Assembly: GCA_963833495.1 (NCBI GenBank)
Contig: CAWHYJ010000008.1
Location: forward strand, 1-64,000
DNA: 64,000 nt
Source of the DNA: Fodinibacter sp963833495
Lineage (GTDB): Bacteria > Actinomycetota > Actinomycetes > Actinomycetales > Dermatophilaceae
Direction: 5' to 3'
A program made the position numbers and the translations under genes. A model generated the notes under the pieces. That model was not told the DNA's origin. It saw only the letters and a list, made by a program, of their open reading frames with translations, and ran no database searches. Of the stretch, positions 25,172-32,450 are shown piece after piece. Position 1 is the stretch's first letter; each line of letters opens with the position of its first letter.

Positions 25172-25555
25172 GTGTCCCTCATCCGTACCGTCACCGCCGG
25201 AGCCCTCGTGGGCTCCGTCGCCGCCCTGGGCATCTTCGTGTCCCTCGGGCCCGACGACATGGGCCGCGCCGCCGCCCCCGCCGCCCCGACGTTCGCGCCG
25301 GTCCCGACGCCCACGGTCACCCAGCTGGCCGACTGCACCCCGCCCGCGAAGCTGAAGAAGGGCGTCTGCGTCACCACCAAGGTCGTCTCCAACACCGCCG
25401 CGGCGGTGTCCACCGGCGCGCCGACCTCCTCGCCCCGCTCGACTCCGCGCACCGCGCCCACCCCCACGCCGTCCCCCACGGTCAGCGACCCGGCGGCCGT
25501 CGACCCGCGCGCCACCCCCAGCAGGCGCAACAGCCCCCCGCCCGAGGACGACTGA
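25172..25555 (+). CDS. secreted/anchored Thr-Pro-rich small protein
   Basis: A 127-aa protein with an N-terminal hydrophobic span (about residues 8-25), two Cys in LADCTPPAKLKKGVCVTTK and a long Thr/Ser/Pro-rich C-terminus typical of extracellular actinobacterial proteins. GGAGG precedes the GTG. It is divergent from the ApbE operon across the palindrome. The function is unknown; the two cysteines may form a disulfide. Confidence 0.75.
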   Translation: MSLIRTVTAGALVGSVAALGIFVSLGPDDMGRAAAPAAPTFAPVPTPTVTQLADCTPPAKLKKGVCVTTKVVSNTAAAVSTGAPTSSPRSTPRTAPTPTPSPTVSDPAAVDPRATPSRRNSPPPEDD

Positions 25556-25591
25556 CCGGTTCCGGACACCGCCCGGATGCCGGTGACCCCC

Positions 25592-26929
25592 TCAGCGCTT
25601 GACGGCCGCCGCGCCCCGGCGGGGCGCGGTGTCCTCGGGCTGCACCGGCAGGTGCACGGTGACCTTCAGCCCGCCGAGCGCCGAGGGCTCGAGCTGCACC
25701 GACCCGCCGGCGCCGTCAGCGATGCGGTGCACGATCGCCAGGCCCAGCCCGGTCGACCCGGCGTGGCTGTGCCCGCGACCGAGGTAGGGCTGCTCCATCC
25801 CCGGCCCGGCATCCTCGACGATCACGAGCACCTCGTCGCCGGCGCTGCGCACGCGCAGCCGTGCATCGGTGCCGTCGGGGGTGTGCGCGAAGACGTTGTC
25901 GATGAGAGTGTCGACCAGCTCGCCGAGGTCGTCGGCCGCGAGGCCGACCAGCGGCGAGCCGCCCGGCGTGCGCAGCTCTACGGACAGGTCGAGCCGCCGG
26001 CCCTGGTCCTCGGCCAGCGGCAGCCAGAAGGCGACCCGCTCGGCGACCACGGGGGCGAGGCGGCAGGTGGCGGGCAGCTCGTCGCGCACCGCCCGGCGCG
26101 CCTCGTGCACCACGTCGTCGATGCTGCGCTGCAGGTCCTCGACGTGACCGCGCAGGCGGGCAGCCACGTCCTCGTCCTCGACGAGGTCGGTGTCGAGGCG
26201 CAGCGCGGTGACCGGGGTGCGCAGCCGGTGGCCGAGGTCGGCGACGTGCTCACGCTCGGCCGCCACCAGGCCGTGGATGCGGTCGGCGAGGGCGTTGAGC
26301 GCCTGACCCAGCTCCACCGTCTCCGGCGGCCCGCCGGGCACCGCACGGGCGCTCGAGTCGCCCTCGCGCAGCCGGTGGGCCACCTCCGCGACCTCCGTGA
26401 CCGGGACGCTGGTGCGGCGGCCGAGCCACAGGGCCACGCCGACCGAGACGGCCACCAGCCCCAGGCCCAGGGCCACGATCGCGGCCCAGGCGGCGTACAC
26501 CCCGGAGCGCAGCTCCGACGTCGGCACCGACGCGACAACGACCTCGAGCCCACGAGGCGTCAGGACGGGCACCAGGGAGTCCAGACCCTCGTTCGTCGGG
26601 ACGGCGTCGGCTTTCCTGTTCTTCCGTGCGTCGGCCACGGCGGCGGCCGAGTCGGCGCTGAGCGGCTCCTGGGGCCCCAGCAGCTGGCCCGACTCCTCGA
26701 CGACCACCACCTCGGGGCCGCGGATGCTCAGGTCGCTGACGTTCTGCGAGATGGTCGCGGGGTCGTCGAGGGCGGCCAGGAGCGTCGCCACGCTCTGCGC
26801 CTGCTCCCGGGCCCGCGTCGTGGCCTTGTCACTGGCGATGTTGGCGTACAGGACGCAGAGGGGCACGATGAACGCCAGGACCACCGCGGAGGTCGTGGCG
26901 GCCACCAGCCAGGCGATCCGGCGGGCCAT
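25592..26929 (-). CDS. sensor histidine kinase
   Basis: A 445-aa membrane kinase. One span is near residues 8-29, an extracytosolic sensor region of about 110 aa follows, a second span lies near 145-168, then HAMP, and the phospho-acceptor His is in LGHRLRTPVTALRLD. The ATPase domain has an N box NVFAHTPDG, EDAGPGMEQ and GSTGLGLAIV. It pairs with the response regulator upstream; the regulator's stop and this ATG overlap (TGATG). Targets are probably the neighbouring redox genes (inference). Confidence 0.93.
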   Translation of the reverse strand: MARRIAWLVAATTSAVVLAFIVPLCVLYANIASDKATTRAREQAQSVATLLAALDDPATISQNVSDLSIRGPEVVVVEESGQLLGPQEPLSADSAAAVADARKNRKADAVPTNEGLDSLVPVLTPRGLEVVVASVPTSELRSGVYAAWAAIVALGLGLVAVSVGVALWLGRRTSVPVTEVAEVAHRLREGDSSARAVPGGPPETVELGQALNALADRIHGLVAAEREHVADLGHRLRTPVTALRLDTDLVEDEDVAARLRGHVEDLQRSIDDVVHEARRAVRDELPATCRLAPVVAERVAFWLPLAEDQGRRLDLSVELRTPGGSPLVGLAADDLGELVDTLIDNVFAHTPDGTDARLRVRSAGDEVLVIVEDAGPGMEQPYLGRGHSHAGSTGLGLAIVHRIADGAGGSVQLEPSALGGLKVTVHLPVQPEDTAPRRGAAAVKR

Positions 26930-27663
26930 CAGGTCTCGGCGTCGGCCGGGGCGGGGGTGCTGGCGTCGTCCCGGTCCTCGTCATCCGTGGGTGGCGCGAG
27001 GCGCACCCCCACGCCGCGAACGCTGTGCAGGTACACCGGATGAGCGGCCGTCTCGCCGAGCTTGCGGCGCAGCCAGGACAAGTGCACGTCGACGGTGCGC
27101 TCGCCGCCGCCATAGGGCTGGTTCCAGACGTCCTCGAGGATCTCCCGCTTGGTCACCACCTCACCCGCGCGCTGGGCCAGGAGCAGCAGGAGGTCGAACT
27201 CGCGGCGGGAGAGCTCCACGTCGCGGTCCCCGAGCGCGCAGCTGCGGGTCACGGCATCGATGACCAGGTCGCCGACCCGCAGGGGCTCGTCGGGCTCCTC
27301 GGTCTCCGTACGGCGCAGTACCGCACGGATACGGGCCTCGAGCTGGTCCATGCCGAAGGGCTTCACCACGTAGTCGTCCGCGCCGGCGTCCAGCGCCTTC
27401 ACGATCGACGGGTCGTCGTCACGCGCGGTGACGATGATGACCGGGGTGCTGCGCACGGCCCGCAGCATCGTGAGCAGGCTGTGCCCGTCGAGGTCGGGCA
27501 GACCCAGGTCGAGCAGCACGAGGTCGGGCTCCTCGTCGAGGGCGTTCTGCAGACCGACCAGGCCGGAGGGTGCGCTCGAGACCGCGTAGCCGCGGTCGGT
27601 CAGCGAGCGGACGAGGGAGGACCGGATCCCGGGGTCGTCCTCGATCACCAGCACGTGTGTCAC
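26929..27663 (-). CDS. OmpR/PhoB-family response regulator
   Basis: A 244-aa regulator with a receiver domain (VIEDD, phospho-acceptor Asp in LVLLDLGLPDLDG, KPFGMDQL) and a C-terminal winged helix (ELSRREFDLLLLLAQ, GGERTVDVHLSWLRRKLG, VRGVGVRL). The GTG start at 27663 is the first that leaves an intact receiver strand. It is cotranscribed with the kinase. An acidic Ala/Pro tail closes the protein. Confidence 0.93.
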   Translation of the reverse strand: MTHVLVIEDDPGIRSSLVRSLTDRGYAVSSAPSGLVGLQNALDEEPDLVLLDLGLPDLDGHSLLTMLRAVRSTPVIIVTARDDDPSIVKALDAGADDYVVKPFGMDQLEARIRAVLRRTETEEPDEPLRVGDLVIDAVTRSCALGDRDVELSRREFDLLLLLAQRAGEVVTKREILEDVWNQPYGGGERTVDVHLSWLRRKLGETAAHPVYLHSVRGVGVRLAPPTDDEDRDDASTPAPADAET

Positions 27664-27704
27664 AGTGGGAACGCTAGAGCAGGTGGAGGCCGAAGGTGGT
27701 GAGG

Positions 27705-28439
27705 ATGGGACGTCGCCCACTGCTGGTGATGGTGCTGGGCTGGTTCGCCGTGGTCGGCGCAGTCGGTGCGATCACCTTCTTCGTCGTCAGCAATGCCGGC
27801 AGCGGTGTCGGCCGGGCCTCCGCCGCCGAGCGGGTCATCGACGTGTCGCCGACGGCCTCGGGCTCGGCGACCGCGACGACGACGACGGGTACCCCGACGC
27901 CGTCCGGCACTCCCACCGCGCCCTTGGCGCCGACCACGTCGATCTCCCCGCCGCCCACCGTGCCCGCAACGCCCTCGGACACCCCGGAGCCCAAGCCGAC
28001 GTCGAAGGCACCCCGTCCGACAGCGCCCGCCGCGGACCCCCGCACCGCGTCGTTCAGCACCCAGGGCGGGATCGTCGTGGCCACCTGCCGCGGCTCGAAG
28101 ATCTCGGTGATGTCGGTCCGCCCACACGACGACTGGCGCTTCGACACCGAGTTCGACCGCCGTGCCCTCGAGGTGACGTTCACGACCACCGAGCGCGAGG
28201 TCGAGATCTACCTGCGCTGCGTCGACGAGGTTCCGACCCGGCTGAAGCCCGGTGCCCACTGGGGTGCCGGCGACACCACCTCCTCCGACAGCCAGACCCC
28301 GTTGCTGGTCCACCCGGAGGAAAGTCCGTCGCCGCAACTGGCCCACCCGCCGGAGAGGGTGCACTCTGAGGGTCTTGGTCACGCGACCCCGACCGCGTCC
28401 AGCAACCCGTCCAGTACCGAGGAGACCCCCCATGGCTGA
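27705..28439 (+). CDS. membrane-anchored extracellular protein of unknown function
   Basis: An N-terminal span (about residues 6-28), a Thr/Pro/Ser-rich linker, and a C-terminal domain with two Cys (VVATCRGSK, IYLRCVDEV) that probably folds as a small beta-domain. GTG codons at 27696 and 27699 are alternative starts. The last roughly 70 codons (after RCVDEV) look less coding-like and overlap the desaturase promoter and start, so the true end may be earlier. It is divergent from the response regulator and may belong to its regulon. Confidence 0.65.
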   Translation: MGRRPLLVMVLGWFAVVGAVGAITFFVVSNAGSGVGRASAAERVIDVSPTASGSATATTTTGTPTPSGTPTAPLAPTTSISPPPTVPATPSDTPEPKPTSKAPRPTAPAADPRTASFSTQGGIVVATCRGSKISVMSVRPHDDWRFDTEFDRRALEVTFTTTEREVEIYLRCVDEVPTRLKPGAHWGAGDTTSSDSQTPLLVHPEESPSPQLAHPPERVHSEGLGHATPTASSNPSSTEETPHG

Positions 28440-29367
28440 TCTCGACACCGCACAGCTCCTGTCCGCGCTCGAGCCGGTCGCCGAGGACAACCTCAACCGG
28501 CACATCAGCGTCGCCCAGGAGTGGATGCCGCACGAGTACGTGCCCTGGTCGCTGGGCCGCGACTTCAAGGAGCTCGGTGGCGACCCGTGGTCGGTCGACC
28601 AGTCCCAGCTCTCGTCCATCGCCCGCACCGCCCTCGAGGTCAACCTGCTCACCGAGGACAACCTGCCGAGCTACCACCGCGAGATCGAGCGTGCCTTCGG
28701 GCGCGACAGCGCCTGGGGCGCGTGGGTCAACCGCTGGACCGCGGAGGAGGGGCGGCACGCCTTCTGCATCCGCGACTACCTGCTGGTCACCCGCGGCGTC
28801 GACCCCGACGAGCTCGAGCGGGCGCGGATGTCGACGATGGAGACCGGCTTCGACTCCGGCGACAAGCCCTTGCTCAACGTGTGCGCCTACGTGTCGTTCC
28901 AGGAGCTGGCCACCCGTGTCTCGCACCGGAACACGGGCAAGTTCACCGACGAGCCCATCGCCGAGAAGCTGCTGACGCGGGTCGCGAAGGACGAGAACCT
29001 GCACATGATCTTCTACCGCAACATCGTGCAGGCGGCGCTCGACCTCACGCCGAGCCAGACGATGCGGGCGATCACTGACGAGGTCGTCAACTTCCAGATG
29101 CCGGGCTCGATCATCCCCGGCTTCGGGCGCAAGGCGGTGCAGATGGCGATGGCCGGCATCTACGACCTGCGCATCCACCACGACGACATCGTCGCGCCGC
29201 TGCTGCGCCAGTGGGGCATCTGGGAGCTCGAGGGCCTCGACGCCGACGGTGAGGCCGCTCGCGACGAGCTCGCGACCGCGGTCAAGGCGCTGGATGCCGA
29301 GGCGAGCAAGTTCGTCGAGAAGCGCGAGGAGCGCGCCGCCAAGCTGGCTGCACGACAGAACGCGTGA
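28432..29367 (+). CDS. acyl-ACP desaturase (di-iron, DesA-type)
   Basis: A 311-aa soluble stearoyl-ACP-desaturase-like enzyme that inserts a cis double bond into acyl-ACP. The carboxylate/His ligands are in EEGRHAF near residue 104 and DENLHMIF near residue 188. ATG 28432 lies 8 nt after GAGGAG. The first motif has Gly where plant enzymes have Asn (EENRH); this also occurs in actinobacterial homologues (family knowledge). Confidence 0.93.
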   Translation: MADLDTAQLLSALEPVAEDNLNRHISVAQEWMPHEYVPWSLGRDFKELGGDPWSVDQSQLSSIARTALEVNLLTEDNLPSYHREIERAFGRDSAWGAWVNRWTAEEGRHAFCIRDYLLVTRGVDPDELERARMSTMETGFDSGDKPLLNVCAYVSFQELATRVSHRNTGKFTDEPIAEKLLTRVAKDENLHMIFYRNIVQAALDLTPSQTMRAITDEVVNFQMPGSIIPGFGRKAVQMAMAGIYDLRIHHDDIVAPLLRQWGIWELEGLDADGEAARDELATAVKALDAEASKFVEKREERAAKLAARQNA

Positions 29368-29445
29368 GGGGTGGCGGTCCCGGGCGGCGTGGTCGCGCAG
29401 GCGGCCGGCATGCCTGTCCGCGCAGGTGAGCACTAGCCTGCTCGC

Positions 29446-30321
29446 GTGAGCACCGCCCTCGTCACCGACTCCACGGCCTACCTCCCTGCCGACCTCCTCG
29501 AGGGGCTGGCCGTGCACGTCGTGCCGCTGCACGTGGTCGTGGGGGGCAAGGAGCACGCCGAGGGCGTCGACATCGACCCGTCGGCCGTGGCCGCGGCACT
29601 GCGCTCGTTCACCCCGGTGTCGACCTCGCGGCCGGCGCCGGCGGCGTTCCTCGCGGCGTACCGGGCGGCGGCCGAGGCGGGGGCGGACTCCGTGGTGTCT
29701 GTCCACATCTCCGGTGAGATGTCGAGCACGATCGGCGGGGCCGCGATCGCCGCCGAGGAGTCGCCGGTGCCGGTCACGGTCGTCGACTCCCGGGCGCTCG
29801 GCATGGCGATGGGGTATGCCGTGCTGACCGGCGCGCGGCTGGCCGCCGGTGGCGCGTCGGCCACGGAGGTGGCGGATGCCGTGCGCGCGACGTGCGCGGC
29901 ATCCACCGTCGTGTTCTACGTCGACACCCTGGAGTACCTGCGCCGCGGCGGCCGGATCGGCAAGGCGGGAGCGCTGGTGGGGTCGGCGCTGTCGATCAAG
30001 CCGATCCTCGGGCTGCGCGACGGCCACATCGTGCCGCTGGAGCGGGTGCGCACCTCGACCCGCGCCATCGCCCGCATCGAGGACCTCGCGGCCGAGGCGG
30101 CTGCTGCTCTCCCTCGTGGGGCGACCGGGGTGGACGTCGCCATCCACCACCTCGACTCCGCGGAGCGGGCCGAGCGGCTCGCCGAGCGGCTGCGGGCGCG
30201 GCTGGGCGACGAGGTGGGGCTGCGGGTGGTCGAGCTCGGAGCCGTGGTGGGGGCGCACGTGGGGCCGGGCACGCTGGCCGTCGCCGTCGTGCCCCGGATC
30301 GCGTCGGCACCGGCGCGCTGA
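29446..30321 (+). CDS. DegV family fatty-acid-binding protein
   Basis: A 291-aa DegV protein that binds fatty acids for phosphorylation by a FakA-type kinase. It shows LVTDSTAYLP at the N-terminus, TSRPAPAAFLAAY, SVHISGEMSST, YLRRGGRIGKAGALVGSALSIKPIL and the C-terminal GAHVGPGTLAV. TAGCCT stands 6 nt before GTG 29446, and no SD is seen. It is 3 bp upstream of plsY, linking exogenous fatty acid handling to acyl-phosphate use. Confidence 0.93.
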   Translation: MSTALVTDSTAYLPADLLEGLAVHVVPLHVVVGGKEHAEGVDIDPSAVAAALRSFTPVSTSRPAPAAFLAAYRAAAEAGADSVVSVHISGEMSSTIGGAAIAAEESPVPVTVVDSRALGMAMGYAVLTGARLAAGGASATEVADAVRATCAASTVVFYVDTLEYLRRGGRIGKAGALVGSALSIKPILGLRDGHIVPLERVRTSTRAIARIEDLAAEAAAALPRGATGVDVAIHHLDSAERAERLAERLRARLGDEVGLRVVELGAVVGAHVGPGTLAVAVVPRIASAPAR

Positions 30322-30324
30322 ACC

Positions 30325-30927
30325 ATGGTGCTGCTGGTCGTCGTCGAGATCGCCGTCGTCGCGGCCGTCTGCTTCCTGATCGGGTCGATCAACCCGGCCA
30401 CGCTCGTGGCCCGGGCCCTGGGTCGCGACCTGCGGGCCTCCGGTTCGGGGAACCCGGGGGCGACCAACGCCGGGCGGGTGCTGGGCCGCAAGTGGGGAGC
30501 GCTGGTGCTGGTGCTCGACGTGCTCAAGGCCTACCTGCCGACCCTGCTGGTGCTGCGCACGATGGGGCTGGTGGCTGCCTTGGTGGCTGGCTTCGCGGTG
30601 GTGCTCGGACACGTGTTCTCGCCGTTCCTGCGGGGGCGCGGCGGCAAGGGGGTGGCGTGTGCGCTCGGCACGGTGCTGGCCATCGAGCCGTTCGTGGCGC
30701 TCGGCGCGCTGGTGGTCTTCGGCTTGGTGAAGATCGCGGTGCCGTTCGTCGGGGAGGCGTCGGTCGTGACGATGGGTCTGGTGGGCGTGGTGGGGGCGCT
30801 GGCCACGGTGGGGGCGGTGCCGTTCATCGCGCCGGTCGTCGGGGTGTGGCTGATGGCGATCTCGGTGCTCGTGCTGTCCCGGCACCGGCGCAACATCGTG
30901 GCGTGGTGGAAGCGGCGCCTCGCCTGA
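30325..30927 (+). CDS. plsY: glycerol-3-phosphate acyltransferase PlsY
   Basis: A 200-aa membrane enzyme that transfers acyl from acyl-phosphate to glycerol-3-phosphate. The three conserved cytoplasmic motifs are all present: SGNPGATNAGR, GGKGVA and SRHRRNIVAWW. There are about five hydrophobic spans. ATG 30325 follows the degV stop with no real gap, so the two are cotranscribed. Confidence 0.92.
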   Translation: MVLLVVVEIAVVAAVCFLIGSINPATLVARALGRDLRASGSGNPGATNAGRVLGRKWGALVLVLDVLKAYLPTLLVLRTMGLVAALVAGFAVVLGHVFSPFLRGRGGKGVACALGTVLAIEPFVALGALVVFGLVKIAVPFVGEASVVTMGLVGVVGALATVGAVPFIAPVVGVWLMAISVLVLSRHRRNIVAWWKRRLA

Positions 30928-30963
30928 GCAGCGGGACCACACGACACGCTCCTGAGCGTCCCG

Positions 30964-31262
30964 GAATCGACCAATAGGTCACGTCCAGGACGCCCGACCC
31001 CACCGTCCGGCTGTCCCGAAATCGACCAATAGGTCACCTCCGGGTCGCCCGACCCTTCGTCCGGCTGTCCCGAAATCGACCAATAGGTCACGTCCAGGAC
31101 GCCCGACCCTTCGTCCGGCTGTCCCGAAATCGACCAATAGGTCACCTCCGGGACGCCCGACCCTTCGTCCGGCTGTCCCGAAATCGACCAATAGGTCACC
31201 TCCGGGTCGCCCGACCCTTCGTCCGGCTGTCCCGAAATCGACCAATAGGTCACGTCCAGGAC
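30964..31262. repeat. 54-bp tandem repeat array, six core copies
   Basis: The core GACCAATAGGTCAC recurs at 30969, 31024, 31078, 31132, 31186 and 31240, spaced 55, 54, 54, 54 and 54 bp. Units differ only at a few positions (CGTCCAGGA versus CCTCCGGGT). The core is a small palindrome (GACC-AATA-GGTC). The period is a multiple of three, so spurious long ORFs with an 18-aa repeat appear on the minus strand. It fills the gap between plsY and comEA (30928-31421); the rest shows only a TCGTCCACA motif near 31335. Confidence 0.95.
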
Positions 31263-31421
31263 GCCGGGCGCGTCCGGCTTGCTGAGCCGGGGGAGTCCGG
31301 ATGCTTCACATGTGAGAGCCAGGGGACGCCTCTTCGTCCACAGGGCGCCGGGGCCGTCGACGTCTTCCACAGATCCCGTTGCGGCACAGACCAGCAGGCG
31401 TGTTCTTCCTAGCGTCGAGGG

Positions 31422-32450
31422 ATGCCGCGACGCCACCCTCCCGAAGCCCTCTCACCGCGGGCGCTCGCCCGGTTGCGGGCGAGCCCCGGCTCGTACGTGC
31501 CCACCGAGCTCGACCTCGAGGCGGCCGACCCAGCCCGGACCGGCCGATTCTCGGGGGAGCCGGCCGGAGATCTGCCGGGAGCCGACACCCGGCCTGCGCG
31601 CGACCCGGGCGATCGTCTCCACGCCCAAGGCGAACTCGACGAACTCGCACGGCGCGGGGGGCGGCACGTGCGGGCACGGCATCCGCGGGGGTGGGTGCGG
31701 CTGCCGGCCGCGTTCGTCGGAGCGCGGTGGCAGCCGGGCCGGGCGGCCCTGCTGGGCATCGTCCTGGTCGTCCTCCTTGCTGCCACGGTGTTCGGGCTGC
31801 GGGTGGCCTGGGCGCAGTCCGCCGGCGGGGGCACGGTCATCGCGCCAGGTGGTGGGTCGAGGGCGGGGCCCAGCGCGGTGACGGCGGGCGCCGTCCCGGT
31901 CGGGGTGAGCGGCTCGGCGGCCAGCGCCTCACCCGGGGCGACTCCCACCGGATCAGAGGGGACATCGGGCCAGGCGCCGTCGGCGCAGCCGCCGACCGGG
32001 GTGGTCGTGGTGCACGTGGTCGGCCGCGTGAAGCACCCTGGCGTGCGCCGGCTCCCGCTGGGGTCGCGGGTCACCGATGCCGTCGAGGCAGCGGGCGGGG
32101 TGGCCACGAAGGCCGACCTGTCGGCGCTCAACCTCGCTCGGGTGCTCGTCGACGGCGAGCAGGTGCGCGTGCCGGCGGTTGGTGAGCCGGTGGCTCCGGT
32201 GCCAACCACCGGCGGTGGAGCTGTGACCGGCGGCGGAGCGGGGGCGGCCAACCCGGGGGCGCCGGTCTCGCTCAACACGGCCGACCTCGCCTCGCTCGAC
32301 ACGCTGCCCGGCGTGGGTCCGGTGCTCGCCCAGCGCATCCTCGACTGGCGCTCGTCGCACGGGAGGTTCACCAGCATCGACGAGCTCGGTGAGGTCAGCG
32401 GCATCGGTGAGAAGCTGTTGGCCCAGCTCAGCCCTCTGGTGACGTTGTGA
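31422..32450 (+). CDS. comEA: ComEA-like DNA-binding protein
   Basis: A 342-aa membrane-anchored DNA receptor. The N-terminus is cytoplasmic, with a span near residues 108-130. It is followed by a Ser/Thr/Gly-rich linker, an SLBB domain (VVHVVGRVKHPGVRRLPLG), and a helix-hairpin-helix domain (SLNTADLASLDTLPGVGPVLAQ and GEVSGIGEKLLAQL). TAGCGT 6 nt before the ATG suggests leaderless expression. The gene overlaps comEC by 4 bp. Confidence 0.92.
   Translation: MPRRHPPEALSPRALARLRASPGSYVPTELDLEAADPARTGRFSGEPAGDLPGADTRPARDPGDRLHAQGELDELARRGGRHVRARHPRGWVRLPAAFVGARWQPGRAALLGIVLVVLLAATVFGLRVAWAQSAGGGTVIAPGGGSRAGPSAVTAGAVPVGVSGSAASASPGATPTGSEGTSGQAPSAQPPTGVVVVHVVGRVKHPGVRRLPLGSRVTDAVEAAGGVATKADLSALNLARVLVDGEQVRVPAVGEPVAPVPTTGGGAVTGGGAGAANPGAPVSLNTADLASLDTLPGVGPVLAQRILDWRSSHGRFTSIDELGEVSGIGEKLLAQLSPLVTL

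Noticed and set aside
28180..30942. Antisense ORF of about 920 codons over desaturase, degV and plsY
   Set aside because: His/Arg/Gln-rich artefact over three well-supported genes.
30964..31262. CRISPR array
   Set aside because: The units are nearly identical along their whole length, with no unique spacers and no cas genes.
30531..31436. Minus-strand ORFs with an 18-aa repeated peptide across the 54-bp array
   Set aside because: They arise because the repeat period is a multiple of three and lacks stops in that frame. They also run into the antisense of plsY, with no start signal.
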